Assembly: GCA_964470865.1 (NCBI GenBank)
Contig: CAYYFR010000218.1
Coordinates: 1 to 9,298, forward strand
Origin: JAEUOS01 sp964470865
GTDB lineage: Bacteria > Pseudomonadota > Gammaproteobacteria > Burkholderiales > JAEUOS01
Direction: 5' to 3'
Length of the DNA: 9,298 nucleotides
Below, one piece after another: positions 1 to 6,607 of this stretch. Positions within the stretch are counted from its first letter, which is position 1. Every line of letters begins with the position of its first letter. The translations under genes were made by a program, and so were the position numbers. A model generated the notes under the pieces. It worked only from the letters and a program-made list of their open reading frames with translations. It was not told where the DNA came from and did not search any database.

Positions 1-331
1 CGTGAGCTGGGTTTAAAACGTCGTGAGACAGTTTGGTCCCTATCTGCCGTGGGCGCTGGAAATTTGAGAGGGCCTGCTCCTAGTACGAGAGGACCGGAGT
101 GGACGCACCCCTGGTGTACCTGTTGTCACGCCAGTGGCATTGCAGGGTAGCTATGTGCGGAAGAGATAAACGCTGAAAGCATCTAAGCGTGAAACTCGCC
201 TCAAGATGAGATTTCCCGGGGACTTGATCCCCCTAAAGGGTCGTTCTAGACCAGGACGTTGATAGGTCGGGTGTGGAAGCGTGGTAACACGTTAAGCTAA
301 CCGATACTAATTGCCCGTGCGGCTTGATCCT
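1..331 (+). rRNA. 23S ribosomal RNA, 3' end (partial)
   Basis: This is the last ~331 nt of the large-subunit rRNA. The sarcin-ricin loop (AGTACGAGAGGACCGG) lies at about 82-97, and the peptidyl-transferase-proximal GAGCTGGGTTTAAAACGTCG is at 4-23. The 3' end is set by matching GGCTTGATCCT to the usual GGCTTAACCTT terminus, so it is good to a few bases. By E. coli numbering the window starts near position 2570. The domain VI sequence, including the segment GATAGGTCGGGTGTGGAAGC and the ending CTAACCGATACTAATTGCCC, is typical of betaproteobacteria. The 5' part of the gene is missing because the window begins inside it, as expected where an assembly breaks in a multi-copy rRNA operon. Confidence 0.97.
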
Positions 332-497
332 ATAACCTTGAGTGCTTCAATGCATTCGGTGGTTTGGGTGATTCGCGCAAAAGAAACGATACGCCTTCAT
401 GCATGCGTCGTGCATGATATTGCAACCCATACTTCTTCTGAATTGGCTTTGTCTGTTGTGTGCTTTTCATGGCGCAACGCGCAAGGCGACAAGTCAA
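332..497 (+). other. 23S-5S internal transcribed spacer
   Basis: The 166-nt spacer between 23S and 5S rRNA carries no tRNA-like cloverleaf and no credible gene. It does hold a small perfect hairpin: TCATGCA at 397-403 pairs with TGCATGA at 411-417 around a 7-nt loop. This may be a folding or processing element of the precursor RNA, but that role is inferred. Short ORFs crossing the spacer and the 5S gene on either strand are not credible genes. Confidence 0.85.
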
Positions 498-612
498 GCT
501 TGGTGGCCATAGCGAGTTGGTCCCACTCCTTCCCATCCCGAACAGGACAGTGAAACGACTCTGCGCCGATGATAGTGTGCACTCCGCATGCGAAAGTAGG
601 TCACTACCAGGC
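498..612 (+). rRNA. rrf: 5S ribosomal RNA
   Basis: This is a complete 5S rRNA of about 115 nt. The ends are set by the terminal stem: GCTTGGT at 498-504 pairs with ACCAGGC at 606-612, with one G-T pair. Internal landmarks are CCCATCCCGAACAGGACAGT (loop B/helix III region) and GCATGCGAAAGTAGGTC near the 3' side. The sequence reads as betaproteobacterial. It lies 166 nt after the 23S rRNA on the same strand and is followed 14 nt later by a terminator, so it is the last gene of this rRNA operon. Confidence 0.96.
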
Positions 613-626
613 TGTTTATTCGAAGC

Positions 627-660
627 AAAAGGCTCGGTGAACTCACCGGGCCTTTTGTCT
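627..660 (+). terminator. Rho-independent terminator of the rRNA operon, probably bidirectional
   Basis: A 13-bp stem joins 627-639 (AAAAGGCTCGGTG) and 644-656 (CACCGGGCCTTTT) around the 4-nt loop AACT. It has one G-T wobble, and the 3' arm runs into a T-rich tail. The A-run on the 5' side makes the - strand copy end in TTTT as well. The same hairpin can therefore stop transcripts arriving from the convergent tetR side. No other terminator is visible between tetR and the 5S gene. Confidence 0.9.
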
Positions 661-689
661 TTCGGCGTTTGTCTTTTGTCTTTCGGCGT
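652..689 (+). repeat. 17-nt tandem direct repeat overlapping the terminator tail
   Basis: CTTTTGTCTTTCGGCGT occurs perfectly at 652-668 and again at 673-689, a period of 21 nt. The first copy contains the T-rich end of the rRNA terminator stem, so the second looks like a slipped duplication of that tail. No function is evident. The rest of the intergenic stretch up to the tetR stop codon at 720 shows nothing else. Confidence 0.8.
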
Positions 690-719
690 CTGACTACGTC
701 AAACCTTGCGGGCGCGTAC

Positions 720-1310
720 TCATGTGGTACGTTTGAGGAGCTGCACATATTCGCGCGCGAGATTTTCTGGCGATGCACCGCCTGTTCGATACCAGACCGG
801 AGTCCAGTTCAGTGCGCCCAGCAGCAACATGCGCATTGTCTTGCGATCGGCTCTCGCAGGTAGCGGCAATGCGGCAAGGAGCGCCACGAATTTTTGTTCG
901 TAGCTATCGCGCAGCGCAGTCAACGCCTTAGCGACCGCGCTTGCGTCGCTCGGGTGCACGCTGACAACAACGTTCGCGTATGCGCTTTGGTCCAGAAGGG
1001 ATTCAAGATGTGCCACGCAAGCGGCCTCGAGCCTTGCCCATGGGTCATTTTCTCTTGACAGCGCCTGCGCGACAGCAAAATCAATCCTGCGCACGCCTTC
1101 GGCGTACACTGCGACCAGCAATTCGTCCTTGTTCGCGAAGTGATAGTAAAGCGATCCAGGCAGCATTCCCACGGCACGGACGATGCTGCGGATTGATGTT
1201 CCCTGGAAACCCTTCGCCGCAAACTGCGTCGCCGCCGCATCGAGCAATCCAGCCAGTCGGTTGTCGACATGCGGCGCCCGGCTACGGGTACTTGGTACAG
1301 TCGACCGCAC
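720..1310 (-). CDS. TetR/AcrR-family transcriptional regulator
   Basis: This 196-residue protein has the usual TetR length and layout. The N-terminal DNA-binding domain spans about residues 18-65, and the helix-turn-helix core TSIRSIVRAVGMLPGSLYYHF ends in the family-typical LYYHFxxKxELL. The remaining helical ligand-binding domain ends in NWTPVWYRTGG, a pattern I associate with TetR proteins controlling lipid, steroid or acyl-CoA catabolism (KstR2-like C-terminal domains); that link is from memory. The start is GTG at 1310. The frame is open further upstream but offers no ATG, GTG or TTG in the gap, and AAGGG lies only 3 nt before the GTG, so the start is uncertain. It is the last gene of the - strand array, 79 nt after the P450. 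Its likely role is ligand-responsive repression of this cluster; no operator could be identified. Confidence 0.93.
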   Translation of the reverse strand: MRSTVPSTRSRAPHVDNRLAGLLDAAATQFAAKGFQGTSIRSIVRAVGMLPGSLYYHFANKDELLVAVYAEGVRRIDFAVAQALSRENDPWARLEAACVAHLESLLDQSAYANVVVSVHPSDASAVAKALTALRDSYEQKFVALLAALPLPARADRKTMRMLLLGALNWTPVWYRTGGASPENLAREYVQLLKRTT

Positions 1311-1389
1311 TGCCCTTACCGCGATCCTGGTCGCAGGGGGGAAGGGCCAATGCGAAGCCGCGGCGTCATGGCACTCGCGCTGCAGAAAA

Positions 1390-2607
1390 TCATCGCCGCA
1401 CCGTTAGATTCAACGCTTTCATGCCGCGAAAGACCAGCGAGTTGATCCAGTCGGGCGCGGGCCCGACAGTCTCGATCGACCGGAAGTGGCTGAGCAGAGC
1501 GGGAAAAGCAACCTGGCCCTCCAGTCGCGCCAAAGGAAACCCGAGGCAGATATGCATGCCGAAGCCAAACGCCAGATGCGGTACGCCATCGCGATCAAGG
1601 TCCAGTCGGTCAGGATCGGGAAACGCCTCCGGATCGCGGTTGGCCGCATTGAGCATCACGAAAATCCGGTCCCCTTCATTGATCTGCTTCCCGCGTAATT
1701 CATGCGACCGGTTAACAACCCGAACCTGCGCACCCGACGGACCCTCAAACCGCAATAGCTCCTCAACTGCGGCCGCAGCCATTGCAGGGTTGGCGCGAAG
1801 TTTCGCGGTCTCTGCAGCGAATTGCGTCAGCGAAAGCAAGCCATTGGCCAGATGATTGGTGGTCGTCTCGTGCCCGGCAAACAGCAACAGAATCAGTGTC
1901 GCGATAAGCTCATCCTCGCTCAAGCGGTCACCGTTGTCTTCTAGATGGACCAATTCGCTCAACAAATCATCAACGGGATGGACTCGGCGCTGCGCGATGT
2001 GATGCCGGAAGTACTCGGCCATCTCATGCGTCGCCGCCTCGGCAGTGTCGTACTTCTCGGAAGACGTCCGCGAAGAACCGATGAACAATGCCATTTCGTC
2101 GGAAAGACGCTTCAACCGCGCCAGATCCGCTTTGGGCACACCCAGCATCGCCATGATGACCAGGCAAGGCAGCGGACCGGCGAAATCGGCAACAAAATCA
2201 AACGCGGTCTTGTCGCCAATTTCGCCAAGCAGCCAAGCCGTGATGGTCTCGATCTGCGGGCGCATCGCCTGCATCGACTTGTTGTGAAACACCTTCGATG
2301 TCAATCGCCGTAGACGCGTATGTTCCGGTGCATCCTTGAACACCATCCATAGCGACAAATAGCGCATGATGTCCCCGATCTTCTTGGCTTCATCACTGGG
2401 AATCGATGCGAAAAACGGGCGCAGCCGGTCCGAGGACATGCGTTCCGGTTCCAGGCATACACGCTTGACGTCGTCGTAGCGCGTCAGTATCCAGCTCTTG
2501 AGCCGAGGACTCCAGTGGACGGGATCCTCGGCGCGCATGCGCGCGAACAAAGGGTAGGGGTTGGCAAGAGTAGCCGGATCCTCGGGCCGATAGTCGATGA
2601 TGGTCAT
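1390..2607 (-). CDS. Cytochrome P450 (soluble bacterial type)
   Basis: This haem-thiolate monooxygenase of 405 residues has the normal length for a soluble class I bacterial P450 and no membrane anchor. Visible landmarks are the C-helix EHTRLRRL (~95-102), the I-helix oxygen-activation motif AGHETT (244-249), the K-helix ExxR in EELLR (283-286), and the haem loop FGFGMHICLG with cysteine ligand Cys354. The start at 2607 is preferred over an ATG six bases upstream because GGAG sits 8 nt before it but only 2 nt before the alternative. This start also gives an ATGA overlap with the thiolase stop, suggesting translational coupling. Such enzymes need a ferredoxin and reductase, and neither gene is in the window. 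The neighbours suggest it hydroxylates an organic acid or derived intermediate; the substrate and CYP family are not determined. Confidence 0.95.
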   Translation of the reverse strand: MTIIDYRPEDPATLANPYPLFARMRAEDPVHWSPRLKSWILTRYDDVKRVCLEPERMSSDRLRPFFASIPSDEAKKIGDIMRYLSLWMVFKDAPEHTRLRRLTSKVFHNKSMQAMRPQIETITAWLLGEIGDKTAFDFVADFAGPLPCLVIMAMLGVPKADLARLKRLSDEMALFIGSSRTSSEKYDTAEAATHEMAEYFRHHIAQRRVHPVDDLLSELVHLEDNGDRLSEDELIATLILLLFAGHETTTNHLANGLLSLTQFAAETAKLRANPAMAAAAVEELLRFEGPSGAQVRVVNRSHELRGKQINEGDRIFVMLNAANRDPEAFPDPDRLDLDRDGVPHLAFGFGMHICLGFPLARLEGQVAFPALLSHFRSIETVGPAPDWINSLVFRGMKALNLTVRR

Positions 2608-3857
2608 TCGCATTTCTCCAAAACGGTGATGGCGCAGGCGGCTTCGTCAAAACCCATCACACCGCCGCCGTTTTCGATGATTCCAAGGCAGGCGCCCTTG
2701 ACCTGCCGAAGCCCTGCCTCGCCGCGCAACTGGGCGCTGACTTCGTGGATCATTGACAGCCCGGTGGCGCCAATCGGATGGCCTTTTGAGACCAGTCCCC
2801 CCGAAACATTGACCGGAATCCGCCCTCCCAGGCGTGTCGCGCCCGACTCGATGAAACGGCCGCCCTCGCCTAGCGGGCAAAAGCCCATCATTTCCAATTG
2901 ATAGATTTCGCAAAACGAGGTGGCGTCGTGGACCTCGGCCAAATCGAAATCCGCTGGCACAAGCCCGGTCCTGGCATACGCCTTGTCGGCGGCCACTTTT
3001 GACAAGCCCGGCTCGTCGAGCTTGCGATACTTGCCTCCGGATAAAGTGCTGGCACGAATCTTCACCGCGCGCGCCTGCGCCGCGCGCGGGAAGTTCGCCA
3101 GCGCATCCGCCGAACACAGAATCGCGGCAGCGGCGCCATCGCCCAATGGCGAACACATCGCCCGGGTCAGCGGAAAACTGATGGCGCGATCCGCCAGCAC
3201 CTCATCGACCGATAGCTCGAACCGATACTGCGCCTTCGGATTCAAGCTGCCATGAAAGTGATTCTTCGAAGCGCCTGCGGCGATCTGCCTTTGCGTCGTG
3301 CCGTAGCGCTTCATATGCCACGCTGCCTGCATCGCATAAGTATCCATGAATACCGTGCGGCCTGGCCCGGTCTCGAAAGGCTTGCCCGCATCGATACCGG
3401 CCTGGGTGTAGTAGGCGTGCCATTTTTCCGGATCGAGCTGATCGATTCCGGTCGCGAAAATCTCTGCCACCCGTTCCGGACGATCCGGACTGACCAGTTT
3501 TTCGACACCGACCGCCAGGCTGACTTCGCTCTCGCCCGAGGCGATGTCCTTCCAGGCCCCATGAAACGCGAACGAAGCCGTGGCGCAGCCCCCTTCGACG
3601 TTGATCATGGGTACCCGCTCGGGAAACAAGCCATCTTCAACCAGCGGTGTAAACGCCACCTGCCCGCGGATGCCGCCCTGTCCCCATTGGCCCATGCCGC
3701 AATTGCCGAACCATGCCTGTTCAATCAATTCACCGTGTGCAAGGCCGGCGTCGGAGAGCGCGTCCGTGTAGGCCGCGCGTGTCAGATCCTTGAATGTCTT
3801 GTCGGCATGTTTGCCGAACGCTGTGCAGGATGTGGCAACGATGTAAACGTCACGCAT
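2604..3857 (-). CDS. Thiolase-family protein (SCP2/lipid-transfer-like acyl-CoA acyltransferase)
   Basis: This 417-residue thiolase-fold enzyme probably cleaves a beta-ketoacyl-CoA with CoA at the end of a beta-oxidation-like cycle. The N-terminal half has the nucleophile region NVEGGCATASFAF, with Cys91 as likely acyl acceptor. The C-terminal half has EVHDAT (His310) and GHPIGATG (359-366), the thiolase catalytic-histidine block, then ACLGIIENGGG with Cys390. The motifs fit the SCP2-type branch rather than classical FadA/PhaA, where CASG and CxGGG are usual. ATG at 3857 is chosen because GAAGG lies 8 nt upstream; the GTG at 3866 would overlap that site. The gene follows the ligase after 83 nt, the largest gap among the metabolic genes, and overlaps the P450 by 4 nt. 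No OB-fold (DUF35) partner gene, common beside such thiolases, is present here. Confidence 0.9.
   Translation of the reverse strand: MRDVYIVATSCTAFGKHADKTFKDLTRAAYTDALSDAGLAHGELIEQAWFGNCGMGQWGQGGIRGQVAFTPLVEDGLFPERVPMINVEGGCATASFAFHGAWKDIASGESEVSLAVGVEKLVSPDRPERVAEIFATGIDQLDPEKWHAYYTQAGIDAGKPFETGPGRTVFMDTYAMQAAWHMKRYGTTQRQIAAGASKNHFHGSLNPKAQYRFELSVDEVLADRAISFPLTRAMCSPLGDGAAAAILCSADALANFPRAAQARAVKIRASTLSGGKYRKLDEPGLSKVAADKAYARTGLVPADFDLAEVHDATSFCEIYQLEMMGFCPLGEGGRFIESGATRLGGRIPVNVSGGLVSKGHPIGATGLSMIHEVSAQLRGEAGLRQVKGACLGIIENGGGVMGFDEAACAITVLEKCE
2616..2619 (-). promoter_or_regulatory. Shine-Dalgarno site deciding the P450 start
   Basis: The - strand GGAG lies 8 nt before the ATG at 2607 and only 2 nt before the in-frame ATG at 2613. 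The downstream ATG, which also forms the ATGA overlap with the thiolase stop, is therefore favoured. Confidence 0.7.
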
Positions 3858-3865
3858 GCTGGGCA

Positions 3866-3870
3866 CCTTC
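3866..3870 (-). promoter_or_regulatory. Shine-Dalgarno site deciding the thiolase start
   Basis: The - strand GAAGG lies 8 nt before the ATG at 3857. The possible GTG start at 3866 would overlap this site, so the shorter 417-residue protein is preferred. Confidence 0.65.
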
Positions 3871-3940
3871 AGGTTGGAGTTGTCGAGTCATCGCTGTCGG
3901 GAGGAAATGGGGGGCTCGAAGTTGATGTCTGCATTTGCGT

Positions 3941-5764
3941 TCACGACACTGCCCGGCCCGCGTACATTGCCTCTATCGCATCAGAGTACTTGTTGGTGAT
4001 ACTGCGGCGCTTGACCTTCATGGTGGCGGTGACCTCACCGTCGTCATGATCGAGTTCCTTGACCAGCAAATGGAACTTGCGCACCTGCTGCACTTGCGGC
4101 ATGTGCGCATTGACGCGGTCCACTTCGGACTGGATCAGTTCACGCACCTGGCCTGATTCCGCCAGGCTGCGGAAATGCGTATACGCGAGTCCGGTTTCTT
4201 CTGCCCACTTGCCGACGGTGTCGAAATCGATCTGGATTAACGCTGCGACGAAATTGCGTTTGTCGGCCACCACGATGACCTCCTTGACATAGGCTGAAAA
4301 CTTGAGCGAGTTCTCAATTTCGGAAGGGGTGATGTTCTTCCCGCCGGCAGTGATCATGATGTCCTTCTTGCGGTCGATGATCCGCAACTCGCGGCCCACC
4401 ATCTGCGCCACGTCACCTGTGTGCAACCAGCCTTCCTCGTCGATCGCCTCGCGGGTGGCTGCCGCGTTGCGGTAATAGCCCTTGAAAATGGTCGGGCCGC
4501 GCAGCAACAATTCACCATCCGTAGCCAGGCGCGCCTCCAGGCCGGGTATCGGTTCACCCACGGTGCCGACCGGTGAGGCGGCCGAGCGTTGCACCGTCGC
4601 TACGCCGGCGGTTTCGGTCATGCCGAAACCTTCACGGATCGGCACCCCTATGACGCGAAAGAAGTTCAGCATCTCCGGGGCGATCGGTGCAGCGCCCGAC
4701 AATGCCAGCCTGCATTCGCGCAAGCCGATGAAGTTGTTGAGGGCGCGCAGCACCACCCAATACCAGAACCGGAAGCGCAACCATTGGCTGACACTCCAGG
4801 CGTCGCGCGGTTTCGCCGCGAACGGCGCAACCGCCGCGAATGCCCGCGTGTAGAGGGACCGACGCACGCCGCCAGCTTCGCGAATCTTGATTTCGATCGA
4901 GGCATGCAGTTTTTCCCAGATGCGCGGCACGCCCAAGAACAGCGTCGGCGCGATCTCGCGCAAGTCAGTCTGGATGGTGCGCAAGCTTTCGGCGAAATTC
5001 ACCACCGCGCCGGATAGCAAGGGCAGGTAAACCGAATAGATCTGCTCGGCCACATGGCAAAGCGGCAGGTACGAGACAGTCGAGTCCGCGGGCGTGCAGC
5101 GGTAAATGGTGTCGGTGCCAATCGCCATCGCGTTGACGTTACCGTAGGAAATCATGGCTGCCTTGGGGCGACCGGTGGACCCGGAGGTGAAAATCATCAG
5201 CGCGATATCGTCTTCGCTCTGTCTTGCCAGGCGTTCCCCGATCAGGGCGGGGTGTGCGGCTTCATATGCGGCGCCCTTCTGAGTGACCGCTTCAAACGTG
5301 GTCAGAATGTCCACCGCATAGCGGCGCAATCCTCGCGGGTCCATGACCACCAGATGGCGCAGCAGCGGCAGTTGCCCACGCACCTCCAGTACCTTGTCGA
5401 GTTGCTCCTGATCCTCGCACACGACGACACTGGCGTCGGAAGTCTGCAACAGGTATTCGATCTCGGCAGCAGGTGAGGTCGGATAGATGCCAACGGTCAC
5501 CGCCCCGAGCATGCCTGCACCAATCTGGGCGAAAACCCATTCCTTGCGGTTCTCGCTGATGATGGCCATGTGGCCCTTTTCGGGCAATCCCAGTGCTGCC
5601 AGACCGAGTGCGAAGTGTCGCGCATGGCGCTCGTAATCGCTCCACGAAACGGGCTCCCATACGCCGAAGTCCTTTTGCCGCAAGGCGACAGCATTGGGCT
5701 TCTGTCCGGCCCAGAAGCGCAGCTTTCCAGGCAGGGTGGCGTGCGGGTCGATCTGTGCGCTCAT
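3941..5764 (-). CDS. AMP-forming long-chain acyl-CoA synthetase-like ligase
   Basis: This 607-residue cytoplasmic adenylate-forming enzyme activates a carboxylic acid with ATP and then transfers it to CoA. The motifs appear in order: phosphate-binding TSGSTGRPK (193-201), YLPLCHVAEQ (232-241), GFGMTET (379-385), GWLHTGD (445-451), hinge region RIIDRKKDIMITAGGKNITP (461-480), and the C-terminal TATMKVKR with a probable catalytic lysine (Lys583). Length and the FTSGSTG/GKNITP style fit the FAA1/FadD15-like long-chain group rather than short-chain acetate ligases, but the acid used cannot be read from sequence. Its ATG overlaps the livF stop as ATGA. The upstream Shine-Dalgarno is weak, so translation is probably coupled to livF. 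Adjacency to a Liv-type importer suggests the ligase traps the imported acid as its CoA ester. Confidence 0.95.
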   Translation of the reverse strand: MSAQIDPHATLPGKLRFWAGQKPNAVALRQKDFGVWEPVSWSDYERHARHFALGLAALGLPEKGHMAIISENRKEWVFAQIGAGMLGAVTVGIYPTSPAAEIEYLLQTSDASVVVCEDQEQLDKVLEVRGQLPLLRHLVVMDPRGLRRYAVDILTTFEAVTQKGAAYEAAHPALIGERLARQSEDDIALMIFTSGSTGRPKAAMISYGNVNAMAIGTDTIYRCTPADSTVSYLPLCHVAEQIYSVYLPLLSGAVVNFAESLRTIQTDLREIAPTLFLGVPRIWEKLHASIEIKIREAGGVRRSLYTRAFAAVAPFAAKPRDAWSVSQWLRFRFWYWVVLRALNNFIGLRECRLALSGAAPIAPEMLNFFRVIGVPIREGFGMTETAGVATVQRSAASPVGTVGEPIPGLEARLATDGELLLRGPTIFKGYYRNAAATREAIDEEGWLHTGDVAQMVGRELRIIDRKKDIMITAGGKNITPSEIENSLKFSAYVKEVIVVADKRNFVAALIQIDFDTVGKWAEETGLAYTHFRSLAESGQVRELIQSEVDRVNAHMPQVQQVRKFHLLVKELDHDDGEVTATMKVKRRSITNKYSDAIEAMYAGRAVS

Positions 5765-6597
5765 GACAGCCAGCGTTTCCGGCGCTTGTAGTGCTTGACA
5801 TCGCGAAAGCTCGCTACCGCATCCGACTTTTCACCATAACCCAGGTAGAAGCGCTGTACGTCCGCATCCTTGACCAGTTGCGAGGCCGCGCCGTCGATCA
5901 CCACCTTGCCGTTTTCCATGATGTAGCCGTAGTCGGCGATGCCGAACGCGGCCATCGCGTTCTGCTCGACCAACAGCATCGCCACGCCCTGCTCGCGATT
6001 GATGCGCGCGATGATTTCGAATATCTGCTCCACTACCATCGGCGCAAGACCAAGCGACGGCTCGTCCAGCAGCATCAGCGAAGGCTTGCCAAGCAGGGCG
6101 CGGCCAATCGCCAGCATTTGCTGCTCGCCACCCGAAAGGTAGCCGGCAAGCTGCCCGCGCCGGTCCTTCAGGCGCGGGAAATACTCATAAATCAGATCAG
6201 GCTCGGGCTTGATGGCCCTGCCGATCAGTGCATTGCCGGCCGCGATCAGGTTCTCGTCGACGCTAAGTTCCTCGAACACGTGGCGACCCTCCCGCACATG
6301 TGCGATGCCGCGGCGCGCCAGCAAGTGCGGCGCGACATCGTTGATGCGCAGGCCCTGGTAGCGCACGTGGCCGGCACGGATCGCGCCGACCTCCAGCGGC
6401 AGCAGGCCGGATATCGCCTTGAGCGTGGTCGTCTTGCCGGCACCATTCGAGCCCAGCAAGGCGACGATGCGTCCCGCAGGAACCGCAAGCGACAAACCGC
6501 GCAGCACCTGCACGGTATGCTGGTACACCACTTCGAGATTCTCCACCGCAAGCGCGATGGCAGGCTCGACTGCCGCTGTGGGTGCCACTGCGTTCAT
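5761..6597 (-). CDS. livF: Branched-chain amino acid-type ABC transporter ATP-binding protein (LivF-like)
   Basis: This is one of the two ATPase subunits of a HAAT-type importer, at the inner face of the membrane. The 278 residues carry Walker A GSNGAGKTT (49-57), the LivF-type VREGRHVF, signature LSGGEQQ (154-160), Walker B LMLLDEP (174-180), and VEQNA in place of the switch histidine, as usual in LivF. The start at 6595-6597 lies 10 nt after the livK stop. An upstream in-frame ATG would push into livK and add 24 non-homologous-looking residues. The protein is longer than the usual ~235 residues, with a short Ala/Pro-rich N-terminus and a basic C-terminal tail (FRDVKHYKRRKRWL). I recall this tail from betaproteobacterial Liv clusters linked to CoA ligases. 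It overlaps the ligase start by 4 nt. The symbol denotes family, not proven leucine transport. Confidence 0.94.
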   Translation of the reverse strand: MNAVAPTAAVEPAIALAVENLEVVYQHTVQVLRGLSLAVPAGRIVALLGSNGAGKTTTLKAISGLLPLEVGAIRAGHVRYQGLRINDVAPHLLARRGIAHVREGRHVFEELSVDENLIAAGNALIGRAIKPEPDLIYEYFPRLKDRRGQLAGYLSGGEQQMLAIGRALLGKPSLMLLDEPSLGLAPMVVEQIFEIIARINREQGVAMLLVEQNAMAAFGIADYGYIMENGKVVIDGAASQLVKDADVQRFYLGYGEKSDAVASFRDVKHYKRRKRWLS

Positions 6598-6607
6598 GTG
6601 GGCCGAT

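Noticed and set aside
332..497. Possible tRNA in the 23S-5S spacer
   Set aside because: No TTCGA-type T-loop with paired stem and no acceptor stem could be found.
311..778. Several short ORFs on both strands over the 23S-5S spacer, 5S rRNA and terminator
   Set aside because: They overlap structural RNA and a terminator; nothing in them looks like a conserved protein.
980..1855. Long open frame on the + strand opposite tetR and the P450
   Set aside because: It lies antisense to two well-supported genes, its product is rich in Arg/Ser/Pro with no recognisable motif, and long antisense frames are common in GC-rich DNA.
3858..3940. Possible internal promoter or TetR operator in the ligase/thiolase gap
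   Set aside because: The gap is unusually long for this array, but I see no convincing -35/-10 pair and no clear palindrome.
3252..4049. + strand open frame spanning the thiolase 5' half and the ligase/thiolase gap
   Set aside because: No motif, no ribosome site of note, and it is antisense to two clear enzymes. The coding signal is explained by the - strand genes.
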